A stretch of 53,482 bases of DNA from DASSKK01 sp035690495 (lineage in GTDB: Bacteria; Actinomycetota; Actinomycetes; Propionibacteriales; Nocardioidaceae). Positions 25,566-32,465 of the stretch are shown in pieces. Made by a program: the position numbers and the translations under genes. Position 1 is the first letter of the stretch. Each line of letters starts with the position of its first letter. Below the pieces are notes generated by a model. It saw only the letters and a program-made list of their open reading frames with translations. It searched no databases and was not told the origin of the DNA. Location: assembly GCA_035690495.1 (NCBI GenBank), contig DASSKK010000104.1:1-53482 (forward strand), written 5' to 3'.

Positions 25566-26546
25566 GTGCCGGTGGACGACGCGGTGGTGGCGACCGGGCT
25601 GGTCAAGAGGTACAGGCAAGTCACGGCACTGGACGGGCTCGACCTGCGCGTGCCGACCGGGTCGGTGCTCGGCCTGCTCGGTCCGAACGGCGCCGGCAAG
25701 ACGACCGCGGTGAAGATCCTCACCACGCTGATCACCGCGGACGCCGGGCACGCCGAGGTCGCCGGCATCGACGTGACCGCCCATCCCGGCGAGGTGCGCC
25801 GGCGGATCGGCGTGTCGGGGCAGTACGCCGCGGTCGACGAGTACCTCACCGGCTTCGAGAACCTCGACATGGTCGGCCGGCTCTACCACCTCGGCGCGCG
25901 GCGCAGCCGGCAGCGCGCCCGCGAGCTGCTGGCCCAGTTCGACCTCGACGACGCCGCCGACCGCCCCGCGAAGACCTACTCCGGCGGGATGCGGCGTCGG
26001 CTGGACCTGGCGGGCGCCCTGGTCGCGGACCCGCCGGTGCTGTTCCTCGACGAGCCGACCACCGGACTGGACCCGCGCAGCCGCACCGACATGTGGCAGG
26101 TGATCAAGACCCTGGTGAGCGGGGGTACGTCGTTGCTGCTCACCACGCAGTACCTCGAGGAGGCCGACCTGCTCGCCGACAACATCATCGTGATCGACCA
26201 CGGCCGGCTGATCGCCGAGGGCAACGCCGACCAGCTCAAGGCCCAGGTGGGCGGCGAGCGACTGGCGATCACGGTGGCCGATCCGGCCGCTCTGCATCAG
26301 GCGTGCGAGGTCCTCGCCCGGCTCGCGGTCGGTGAGATCCTCGTCGAGGAGCATCAGCGCTCCCTGCTGGTCCCGGTCACAGGTGGCGCGGCCACGCTCA
26401 CCGATGCACTGCGGCTGCTCGACACCCACGACATCGCCCTCGACGACGTGGGGCTGCGCCGCCCGACCCTCGACGACGTGTTCCTCACGCTGACAGGCCA
26501 CACCGCCGAGGAATCCGAGGAAGCCGCGGAGGAGGTGCCCGCGTGA
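25566..26546 (+). CDS. ABC exporter ATPase, DrrA-like
   Basis: The 326-residue ATPase belongs to the daunorubicin-resistance (DrrA) group that powers drug or lipid export with a separate permease. Walker A GPNGAGKT, the Q-loop region VSGQYAAVDEYL, signature YSGGMRRRLDLA, Walker B VLFLDEPTTGLD and switch histidine-position LLTTQYLEEAD (where Gln replaces the usual His in this group) appear in order. The C-terminal DrrA-type extension (RPTLDDVFLTLTGH) is present. Its stop overlaps the permease start by four bases. The GTG at 25566 lacks a strong ribosome site; the repeat block immediately upstream may carry promoter or operator sequence. Confidence 0.9.
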   Translation: MPVDDAVVATGLVKRYRQVTALDGLDLRVPTGSVLGLLGPNGAGKTTAVKILTTLITADAGHAEVAGIDVTAHPGEVRRRIGVSGQYAAVDEYLTGFENLDMVGRLYHLGARRSRQRARELLAQFDLDDAADRPAKTYSGGMRRRLDLAGALVADPPVLFLDEPTTGLDPRSRTDMWQVIKTLVSGGTSLLLTTQYLEEADLLADNIIVIDHGRLIAEGNADQLKAQVGGERLAITVADPAALHQACEVLARLAVGEILVEEHQRSLLVPVTGGAATLTDALRLLDTHDIALDDVGLRRPTLDDVFLTLTGHTAEESEEAAEEVPA

Positions 26547-27379
26547 GCGCCGAGACCGGGGCGCAAGGGCGGAGGATCGCCGTCGTCGTGGACGGCCTGG
26601 TGGTCGCCAAGCGCAACCTGATCAAGATCAAGCGGGTGCCCGACCTGCTGGTATTCACCACGCTGTCGCCGATCATGTTCGTGCTGCTGTTCGCCTACGT
26701 GTTCGGCGGTGCCATCGGCCCGGCCGGCGACCCCGAGGCGTACCGGGAGTTCCTGATCGCCGGCATCTTCGCCCAGACGGTGGTGTTCGGGGCGACGATC
26801 ACCGGCGCCGGGCTGGCCGAGGACGTCAAGAAGGGAATCATCGACCGGTTCCGCACCCTGCCGATGTCCCCCTCTGCCGTCCTCACCGGCCGGACGCTTT
26901 CCGACGTGGTCAACAACGTGCTGGTGCTGATCGTGATGAGCCTGACCGGGCTGGTGGTCGGGTGGCGCATCCGTACGTCGATCGGCGAGGCCGTGCTCGG
27001 CTACGTGCTGCTTCTGGTGTTCGCCTACGCGATCTCGTGGATCATGGCCTGGATCGGGATGCTGGTGCCCACCCCGGAGGTCGTCAACAACGCCTCGTTC
27101 GTGGTGATCTTCCCGCTCACGTTCCTGGCCAACACGTTCGTGCCGCTCAACACCTTGCCGGGTCCGTTGCAGGCCTTTGCGGAGTGGAACCCGATCTCCG
27201 CGGTCACGCAGGCCGCGCGCGACCTGTTCGGCAATCCGAACCCGGTCCCGCACGCCGTGCAACCGGACTCGTGGGCACTCGCCAACCCGGAGTGGTACAC
27301 GCTGCTGTGGTCGGCCGCGGTGCTGGTGGTGTTCGTGCCGCTGGCGAACATGCAGTACCGCCGCTCGACCAGCCGCTGA
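26543..27379 (+). CDS. ABC-2 type exporter permease, DrrB-like
   Basis: The 278-residue membrane protein has six predicted transmembrane helices and the ABC-2 permease signature in the last third (FPLTFLANTFVPLNTLPGPLQAFAEWNPISAV), typical of DrrB/NodJ-type subunits. The RFRTLPMSPSAVLTGR segment is the coupling region seen in drug-exporting members. It overlaps the ATPase gene by four bases (GTGA) and would form a homodimer with two ATPase subunits. The cargo may be a hydrophobic drug or a lipid-like metabolite. No biosynthetic cluster is adjacent. The gene is followed directly by three 22-bp repeats. Confidence 0.9.
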   Translation: MSAETGAQGRRIAVVVDGLVVAKRNLIKIKRVPDLLVFTTLSPIMFVLLFAYVFGGAIGPAGDPEAYREFLIAGIFAQTVVFGATITGAGLAEDVKKGIIDRFRTLPMSPSAVLTGRTLSDVVNNVLVLIVMSLTGLVVGWRIRTSIGEAVLGYVLLLVFAYAISWIMAWIGMLVPTPEVVNNASFVVIFPLTFLANTFVPLNTLPGPLQAFAEWNPISAVTQAARDLFGNPNPVPHAVQPDSWALANPEWYTLLWSAAVLVVFVPLANMQYRRSTSR

Positions 27380-27394
27380 GCCCGCCCACTTTCC

Positions 27395-27450
27395 GCGGCT
27401 CGGCACCGGATAGTGCGCGGCTCGGCACCGAATAATGCGCGGGTCGGCGG
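27395..27450. repeat. Three 22-bp repeats downstream of the ABC exporter
   Basis: GCGGCTCGGCACCGGATAGT (from 27395) and GCGGCTCGGCACCGAATAAT (from 27417) have a 22-bp period, with a partial third unit from 27439. Reverse-complemented they read GGTGCCGASCCGCG, the same core and period as the pair at 25451. The exporter genes are therefore bracketed by inverted members of one repeat family. Confidence 0.75.
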
Positions 27451-27476
27451 TTTGGGGGGGGGCCCTGCGTGGGTAG
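27450..27476 (+). promoter_or_regulatory. SigB/SigF-type promoter with a nine-G spacer tract
   Basis: GTTT (27450-27453) and GGGTAG (27471-27476) are separated by 17 bases, one more than the usual 14-16. The spacer begins with nine consecutive G (27454-27462). The predicted transcription start is at or beside the GTG at 27485, implying a leaderless message. Confidence 0.55.
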
Positions 27477-27484
27477 CGGACATT

Positions 27485-27799
27485 GTGGCTGACACCAGGT
27501 TCGCAGACCCGCGATCCGCGACGCTCCACGACGAGCCGTTGTTGGAGGGGATCCGCGCGGGGGACCGATCCTGCTTCGAGCGGTTCTACGACCACTGGGC
27601 AGACATCGTCTACCGCTACGCGTGCCTGGCCTGCGGGAGAACCGCGGAGGCAGAGGACCTCACCATGCGGGTCTTCGTCGCGGTCTGGCAGGACCCGGGG
27701 ATGCTCCGGGAGCGCTGCGAGTGCACGCTGGCCGGTCTGCTCTCCTTGGCGCGGGAGGTCCGGTGCGAGAGCCTCAAGTTCCCGAGCCCACCGGATTGA
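27485..27799 (+). CDS. Lone sigma-70 region 2-like protein
   Basis: The 104-residue product resembles region 2 of an ECF sigma factor (LLEGIRAGDRSCFERFYDHWADIVYRYA, then EAEDLTMRVFVAVWQDPGML) but stops before any region 4. It could be a degraded sigma factor, or a domain that still binds core polymerase and acts as a modulator. The GTG at 27485 is chosen because a GGGTAG promoter element ends nine bases upstream and would give a leaderless transcript. The 3' end overlaps the convergent Rieske gene by 26 bases. The frame is intact and codon use is normal for the window, which argues against a recent pseudogene. Confidence 0.6.
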   Translation: MADTRFADPRSATLHDEPLLEGIRAGDRSCFERFYDHWADIVYRYACLACGRTAEAEDLTMRVFVAVWQDPGMLRERCECTLAGLLSLAREVRCESLKFPSPPD

Positions 27800-28664
27800 G
27801 CCGCAGCGCGTGCGTCTCGCCGCGTAGCCGCACCTGAACTCGTCCGGACTCCACACGCACCTCGAAGCGCGGCTGCGGCCGGGTCGCGGGCCCGCGTACG
27901 ACGTCGCCGGACTCGAGCCGGAACCGGCTGCCGTGCCAGGGGCACTCGATGCACCCGTCGACCAGCTCTCCGTCGGCCAGCGGCGCCCCGCGGTGGGTGC
28001 AGCGGCCGTTGAGCGCATGCAGCCGGCCGCCCTGCCGCACCACGACGATGGGAACCTCGCCGACCATGGCGCCGAGCGGGGAGCCCTCGGCCAGATCCTC
28101 GTCCGCGGTCACATCGGTCCACTCGCTCGGCCCGGCCAGGAACGCCGTCGTGTCCACGCCGACGCCGTTTGCGTAGACGAGGTGGCCCCCCAGCCAGCTG
28201 CTCGCCGCGATCGTCGCGGCTCCGGTCAACGCCAGGGCAGCCCCGCGGCCGTGCCGGTCCTTGGAGCGCGACCACCAGGATGCGGCGTACAACCCGACCG
28301 CGAGCGTGTTGGCGAGGGCGTGCACGAAACCGACCCGGCGCTCTGCCTCGGCGACCTCGGCCCAGTCGGAGAGGCCGGTGAGCGCAGCGGGAACTGCGGA
28401 GATCGTGCCGGCGGCGACCAGGCTGCGGGCAGCCGGCCGGGCGCGGGCATCACCGGCGAGATCGAGCCACGAGGCGCTCAGCCACGTCCCGGCCGGCAGC
28501 AGCACGGCGGCGGGGTGCACGGCGTGACCGAGCCAGGTCCCGGACAACGAGTCCTTGAGCATGCCCGGGCGCAGCCACTTGTTCAGCACCCCGGCGACCG
28601 CGGAGGCGGGCGCATCGAGGATGGTGGCGTTCTCGATGGCTTCGACCAGGCGCTGTGACCACAT
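27774..28664 (-). CDS. DUF2231 membrane domain fused to a Rieske iron-sulfur domain
   Basis: This 296-residue protein has an N-terminal DUF2231-like membrane region with about four helices (GHAVHPAAVLLPAGTW is the characteristic start) and a C-terminal Rieske 2Fe-2S domain. The cluster ligands are visible as CTHRGAPL and CPWHGSRF near residues 220-245. Such fusions are common in actinobacteria and are thought to pass electrons at the membrane, but the partner is unknown. A GCAT-N16-GGGTAG element lies 10 bases upstream of the ATG, which would make the message nearly leaderless and under stress sigma control. It is divergent from the bacterioferritin-like gene. Confidence 0.87.
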   Translation of the reverse strand: MWSQRLVEAIENATILDAPASAVAGVLNKWLRPGMLKDSLSGTWLGHAVHPAAVLLPAGTWLSASWLDLAGDARARPAARSLVAAGTISAVPAALTGLSDWAEVAEAERRVGFVHALANTLAVGLYAASWWSRSKDRHGRGAALALTGAATIAASSWLGGHLVYANGVGVDTTAFLAGPSEWTDVTADEDLAEGSPLGAMVGEVPIVVVRQGGRLHALNGRCTHRGAPLADGELVDGCIECPWHGSRFRLESGDVVRGPATRPQPRFEVRVESGRVQVRLRGETHALRLNPVGSGT

Positions 28665-28673
28665 GCCCGGGCA

Positions 28674-28699
28674 CTACCCTCGCGAACCGGTCCTCATGC
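28674..28699 (-). promoter_or_regulatory. SigB/SigF-type promoter for the Rieske gene
   Basis: On the minus strand GCAT is followed after 16 bases by GGGTAG, matching the GNNT-N14-16-GGGTA form. The -10 motif ends 10 bases before the ATG at 28664. Confidence 0.5.
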
Positions 28700-28708
28700 C
28701 CTGCTGGC

Positions 28709-28732
28709 GTGTGATCGGCCGAAGACGGGTAA
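28709..28732 (+). promoter_or_regulatory. SigB/SigF-type promoter for the bacterioferritin-like gene
   Basis: GTGT (28709-28712), a 14-base spacer and GGGTAA (28727-28732) fit the stress-sigma form. It leaves a short leader with a GAGAGGCAGG-type ribosome site before the ATG at 28775. It is back to back with the Rieske promoter. Confidence 0.55.
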
Positions 28733-28774
28733 GGAGAGGGCGGTCACGCACCCACGAGTCGAGAGGCAGGCACC

Positions 28775-29308
28775 ATGGCCAACCAGTTCGCGCTGGACGT
28801 CACCAAGATCCGCGACGAGGCGCGCAGCCAGATGGACAAGGGTCCGGTCACCGAGGGCAACACCGCCGACCTCGACCGACTGATAGAGATCCTCAACCAG
28901 GTGGTCGCCACCGAGATCGTCTGCTACCTGCGCTACAGCCAGCACGCGATCGCCGCGACCGGGCTGGACCGGACACAGGTGGCCGCGGAGTTCACCGAGC
29001 ACGCCGCCGAGGAGATGCAGCACGGCATGCGAGCCGCAGAACGCGTCAGCCAGCTGGGCGGCGACCCCGACTTCGACCCCAGCACGCTCGCGCAGCGAAG
29101 CCACACCGAGTACGTCACGGTCGACGAGTCCGACCTGAACAAGATGATCGAGGAGAACCTGGTCGCCGAGCGGATCGTGATCACCAGCTACCAGGAGATC
29201 ATCCGCTGGCTCGGCGACTCCGACCCGACCACGCGACGGATGATGGAGAGCATCCTCGCCGAGGAGGAGGAGCACGCCGACGACCTGAACGACCTGCTGG
29301 GAAACTGA
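28775..29308 (+). CDS. Bacterioferritin-like di-iron protein
   Basis: The 177-residue four-helix protein has ferritin-type metal ligands: Glu in VATEIVCYLRYSQH, ExxH in AAEEMQHGMRAAERV, a third-helix Glu in ENLVAERIVI, and ExxxH in LAEEEEHADDLND. These define a di-iron ferroxidase centre of the bacterioferritin/DPS-like class. It may store iron or detoxify peroxide together with iron. No haem-ligating methionine is obvious at the usual Bfr position, so a non-haem member is likely. A stress-type promoter precedes it and it is divergent from the Rieske protein gene. It stands as a single-gene unit, followed by a dispersed repeat. Confidence 0.85.
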   Translation: MANQFALDVTKIRDEARSQMDKGPVTEGNTADLDRLIEILNQVVATEIVCYLRYSQHAIAATGLDRTQVAAEFTEHAAEEMQHGMRAAERVSQLGGDPDFDPSTLAQRSHTEYVTVDESDLNKMIEENLVAERIVITSYQEIIRWLGDSDPTTRRMMESILAEEEEHADDLNDLLGN

Positions 29309-29338
29309 GGTCTCGACAAGCTCGACCGGCTCGACCGG
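29309..29338. repeat. Short GGTCTCGACAAGCTCGACC-type element
   Basis: Directly after the ferritin-like gene comes GGTCTCGACAAGCTCGACC with a second CGGCTCGACCGG. Its GGTYTCGA start resembles the repeats at 10219, 22591 and 51006, so it may be a short member of the same dispersed family. Confidence 0.4.
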
Positions 29339-29348
29339 GGAGAGGGCG

Positions 29349-30044
29349 TCAGCCCGAGATCCGGAGGTCGCGACCTACTCCGAAGGGTGCGCGGCCGCGG
29401 TGCCGCGCCGAAGTGGTCACGGGTACGTCGTCCACCCACGCGACGCTCGCGCGGTGGCGCACCAGCGCCGCGATCAGCCGCTCGTCCTCGCCGCTGGCGA
29501 CCGCGGGGAAGCCGCCCGCACGCAGGTAGGCGTCCGCGCGCACGCCCAGGCTCGCCCCGTGCACGTGCCCGTGCGGAGTGCGCGCCGTCGCCCGCTGGTA
29601 GTCGGTCCACCAACCGGGATGGCGCGCGGCATCCGCGTCGCCGAGCGCGATCGTGCCCACGAACGCGTCCGCCCCTCGGCGGGCCTGCTCGAGCTGGGCG
29701 ACCAGCCAGCGAGCCGGCACGACGGAGTCGGCGTCGGTGGTGGCGAGCCAGACCTGCGCAGGGTCGAGCTCGCCGGTGAGCGAGCCGGCCAGGACGCAGC
29801 CGTCGGCGCGGGCCCGGCCGACGTTGACCGCGTCGTTGACGAGCACGTGCACGCCGTGGCGCCGCGCGATCCGCACGGTGGCATCGGTGCACCGGTTGGC
29901 CACCACCACGACCTGCACGGTGACGCCCGTGGCGACGGCCGCCAGGCTGGCCTCGGTCACGGACGCCAGACAGGCCCCGAGCAGCTCATCCTCGTCGCGA
30001 GCAGGCACGATCACTACGGCGGCGGCGACCGGGTGCTCACTCAC
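29349..30044 (-). CDS. Family 2 glycosyltransferase
   Basis: The 231-residue GT-A fold protein carries the N-terminal VVIVPARDEDELLGACLASV motif of family 2 glycosyltransferases. A metal-binding DAD-type motif appears in ATTDADSVVP, followed by the acceptor-side segment GASLGVRADAYLRAGGFP and GEDERL. No membrane helix is present. It is the last gene of a four-enzyme set with overlapping ends, and its start overlaps the methyltransferase stop by eight bases. Sugar donor and acceptor are unknown. With the PIG-L deacetylase upstream, an N-acetylated sugar intermediate is a reasonable guess. Confidence 0.85.
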   Translation of the reverse strand: MSEHPVAAAVVIVPARDEDELLGACLASVTEASLAAVATGVTVQVVVVANRCTDATVRIARRHGVHVLVNDAVNVGRARADGCVLAGSLTGELDPAQVWLATTDADSVVPARWLVAQLEQARRGADAFVGTIALGDADAARHPGWWTDYQRATARTPHGHVHGASLGVRADAYLRAGGFPAVASGEDERLIAALVRHRASVAWVDDVPVTTSARHRGRAPFGVGRDLRISG

Positions 30045-30600
30045 GGACGAACACCTGGGCCAGGAAGTCGCGTTCCGTGTGGTTCACCAGCAGCGAGAGG
30101 CCGGGCGTCGCGGCGAGCTCGGCGTGCACCCGGTCCCCGTCGGTGGGCGCCTCCCCGAAGGGGTGCCGCCAGTGCACGGCCAGCAAGTGGCCGCCCGGCT
30201 CGAGGGACGACAGCGTGAGCTCGGCGACGCGGCGGCGGTCCTCGGAGCAGAGGTAGTAGAGCAGCTCGGACAGCACGACCAGATCGTGCCGCCCTTCCGG
30301 CCAGTCGGCGGGCACCGTCCCGGTCCGCACCTGCACGTGCGGCATCCTCCCCGTGGCCGCCCGGGCCTCCTCGACGGCGCGGGGGACCGCATCCATCGCG
30401 AGGAGGCGGGCGCACCGCCTGGCGAGGCGGCCGGTCAGCACCCCGATCGAGCAGCCGGGCTCGAACGCGCTCCGGTAGCGCGGCCGGGGCAGGCAGGCCA
30501 AGGTCACGGCGTACTTCCGGCGCTCGTAGGGCCGCGAGGCGAGGCTCCACGGATCGTCGCTGGCGGCGTAGAGCCGGTGGAAGTAGTCGGTGGCCGTCAT
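30037..30600 (-). CDS. SAM-dependent methyltransferase (NodS-like)
   Basis: This 187-residue class I methyltransferase has the SAM-binding motif FEPGCSIGVLTGRLA near residue 46, an acidic LLAMDAVPRAVEEAR after it, and the LVVLSELLYYL motif near residue 110. The N-terminal YFHRLYAASDDPWSLASRPYERRKY stretch resembles NodS-type enzymes that methylate amino groups on sugars. In the operon it follows a PIG-L deacetylase, which would expose such an amino group, so N-methylation of a deacetylated sugar is a coherent guess. Its start overlaps the deacetylase stop by four bases. Confidence 0.85.
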   Translation of the reverse strand: MTATDYFHRLYAASDDPWSLASRPYERRKYAVTLACLPRPRYRSAFEPGCSIGVLTGRLARRCARLLAMDAVPRAVEEARAATGRMPHVQVRTGTVPADWPEGRHDLVVLSELLYYLCSEDRRRVAELTLSSLEPGGHLLAVHWRHPFGEAPTDGDRVHAELAATPGLSLLVNHTERDFLAQVFVRE

Positions 30601-31310
30601 CGGAAGACCACCTCGAACGGCCGGTCGAAGTGCGCGAGCATCTCAGGGCTGAGCACCGCCCGGTCGGCGGGGTCGTCGCTCAACGCGCAGATCTGGCTGA
30701 CGAAGCACTGCACCGCCGTCTGCTTGCGGGTCCGGGCGCGGTCGTCGACCGGCATCGAGTACGCCGTCTCCCACTGGACCCGGGGGTCCTCGGGAGCGGC
30801 CCAGTCCCAGGTCCACACCGGGAACTGCCACAGTGGCACGCGGTCCGCACACGCCTTGGCGGCCGTCTCGCCGAGAACGTCGTGGTCGGGGTGCCCGTCG
30901 TAGGACAGGGGGCACAGCACCAGCGCTGCGTCCTGCGTGTGCTTACGCACCAGCTGCTCGAGGTCGTCCCGGCGAGTGGCCAGCGCGGAGTCCGGGAGCC
31001 CGAACCACGACACCTCGACGTGCTCGTACCCCAGCTGGGTCAGCGCGTGGCTCAGCTCGAGCCGCCGGACGCGCGCGAGCTCGTCGGGGGAGACCGTCGG
31101 GCTCCCCGGATGGGAGGCCTCCCCGTCCGTCGCGGTGCAGAACCGCACGTCCGCCCAGCGGTGCTGCGCGAGCGCACCGCCCAGGGCGAGCACCTCGTCG
31201 TCGGGATGCGCGGCCAGCACCACCACCGGTCCCGGGGTCCCATCCACGCGCGGCGCAGCAGGCAGAGCGGACAACGCCGGCCAGTCCAGCCAGCAGCTCT
31301 CGTCGCTCAC
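30597..31310 (-). CDS. PIG-L/LmbE-family deacetylase
   Basis: The 237-residue protein has the zinc-binding AAHPDDEVLALGGAL motif near residue 33 and a second metal/catalytic block DGHPDHDVLGE near residue 130. Both define the PIG-L N-acetylglucosaminyl deacetylase family (relatives include MshB of mycothiol synthesis). It probably removes an acetyl group from an N-acetylated sugar conjugate. Start and stop both overlap neighbours by four bases, so the four enzymes are made together. It is not MshB itself: MshB is longer (about 300 residues) and this operon context differs. Confidence 0.87.
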   Translation of the reverse strand: MSDESCWLDWPALSALPAAPRVDGTPGPVVVLAAHPDDEVLALGGALAQHRWADVRFCTATDGEASHPGSPTVSPDELARVRRLELSHALTQLGYEHVEVSWFGLPDSALATRRDDLEQLVRKHTQDAALVLCPLSYDGHPDHDVLGETAAKACADRVPLWQFPVWTWDWAAPEDPRVQWETAYSMPVDDRARTRKQTAVQCFVSQICALSDDPADRAVLSPEMLAHFDRPFEVVFR

Positions 31311-32278
31311 CGCTGCTCTCCGCCGGCCCGGACCAGGTCACCGAGCTCGGCGAGATCTCGCTCGGCGTGCTGTTGCCTGATGAACACCTGCAGGTCGGCC
31401 TGACGCCGCGCGTGGTCCGCGTCGAAGGCGAGCGGCCCCGGGCCGAGTGCCCTCCCGACGTGCACGACGAGCTGCTCGACGCAGCCGGCGAGCGTCGCCC
31501 GCACCGAGAGCGCCCACCGACGAGCTGCGGTCGTGTCGTCGGGAGCCGCGTCGATGCGCCGCGCGACGTCGAGCAGATGAGCCCGGGCGGCGTCCAGAAG
31601 TGCTGTCACGGCGCCCAGATGCGCAAGGCCGTGACCGTCGAGCCGGCCCTTGTCGGCTGCCGTGCGGAGCGGGAGGGCCAGACCCTGGGCACCTCCGAGC
31701 CAGCAGGCCGCGATGCCCGCCGCGCCGTGCCAGAAGCCGGGGCGGTCCAGATAGCCCCGCACGGGCCCGACCGGCTCGGCCGGCAGATGGTGGACGTGCA
31801 CCGTGCGGGTGTCGGCGGCGCGCATGCCGGGGCCGACCCAGTCCGGGTCCGCCACGTCCGCGCTGCTGTCGGCGCGGGCCTGGTCCATGTCGACGGCGAA
31901 CAGCCGCGGACCGTCGTCGGTCTCGGCGGTGACCAGAGCGTCGCTGACCATCGTGGCCCCGGAGCAGAACGCCTTCGTGCCGTCCAGGCACCAGTCGGGC
32001 CGCCGGACGGCAGTCAGCTTCGCGAACGGAGGCTCTGCCGCCCACACTCCCCACAACGAGCCGGGACGCGGCGCCGGTCCGCCCAGGTCTTGCAGGATCG
32101 CCGTCGCGTCGTGGTGCGGCTCGGCCAGCTTCGCCACGGACAGGTCGGCACGGGCGATCTCGGCGAGCGCCGCGAAGCGCTCCCACGTCCCACCGGTCCC
32201 GGGGTGCGGCAGAGCCTCGGCGGTGGCCGCCCGGACCTCTGCCTCGATGTCGCCGCGCGCCCCGATGGTCGTCGCCAT
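31307..32278 (-). CDS. Acyl-CoA dehydrogenase-like protein, short form
   Basis: This 323-residue protein resembles acyl-CoA dehydrogenases (middle-domain segment WCLDGTKAFCSGATMVSDALV and the helical C-terminal domain) but lacks 50-70 residues found in typical members. The usual catalytic glutamate region is not clear to the eye. Such short forms recur next to PIG-L, methyltransferase and glycosyltransferase genes in other bacteria, so it probably oxidises a carrier-bound or amine substrate in a shared pathway rather than serving fat breakdown. Its ATG is adjacent to the stop of the 38-residue open frame upstream, and a consensus stress-type promoter precedes that frame. Confidence 0.75.
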   Translation of the reverse strand: MATTIGARGDIEAEVRAATAEALPHPGTGGTWERFAALAEIARADLSVAKLAEPHHDATAILQDLGGPAPRPGSLWGVWAAEPPFAKLTAVRRPDWCLDGTKAFCSGATMVSDALVTAETDDGPRLFAVDMDQARADSSADVADPDWVGPGMRAADTRTVHVHHLPAEPVGPVRGYLDRPGFWHGAAGIAACWLGGAQGLALPLRTAADKGRLDGHGLAHLGAVTALLDAARAHLLDVARRIDAAPDDTTAARRWALSVRATLAGCVEQLVVHVGRALGPGPLAFDADHARRQADLQVFIRQQHAERDLAELGDLVRAGGEQR

Positions 32279-32395
32279 TCAGCGCTCGACCTCGAACACG
32301 ACGCCGTGCCTGTCGAGGTGCTCGCCTTCCGTTCCGGTGGTCTCCGACGACTCCAGGATCACCACCACGACGAAGATGTAGAGCGGCAGCAGCAT
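32279..32395 (-). CDS. Small membrane peptide leading the glycoconjugate operon
   Basis: A 38-residue frame (MLLPLYIFVVVVILESS, then a hydrophilic tail ending DRHGVVFEVER) has one hydrophobic helix and a charged end. CGGAG sits five bases before the ATG, and the TGA abuts the ATG of the dehydrogenase-like gene. It is also the first frame after a perfect GTTT-N15-GGGTAC promoter. Translation may simply couple the downstream gene, or the peptide may be a real small membrane protein. No family is recognised. Confidence 0.45.
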   Translation of the reverse strand: MLLPLYIFVVVVILESSETTGTEGEHLDRHGVVFEVER

Positions 32396-32430
32396 GACTT
32401 CTCCGTTCCGGGGTCTCACCCAGCGCTCTG

Positions 32431-32455
32431 GTACCCGCTGGCCGGGGCGGAAAAC
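32431..32455 (-). promoter_or_regulatory. Consensus SigB/SigF promoter of the glycoconjugate operon
   Basis: On the minus strand GTTT, a 15-base spacer and GGGTAC match the actinobacterial SigF/SigB consensus exactly. Expected start is near 32424, giving a leader of about 30 bases with a GGAG ribosome site before the small peptide frame. It lies in the 70-base gap after mnhD, so the operon need not depend on antiporter transcription. Confidence 0.7.
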
Positions 32456-32465
32456 CTGGGCTCCC

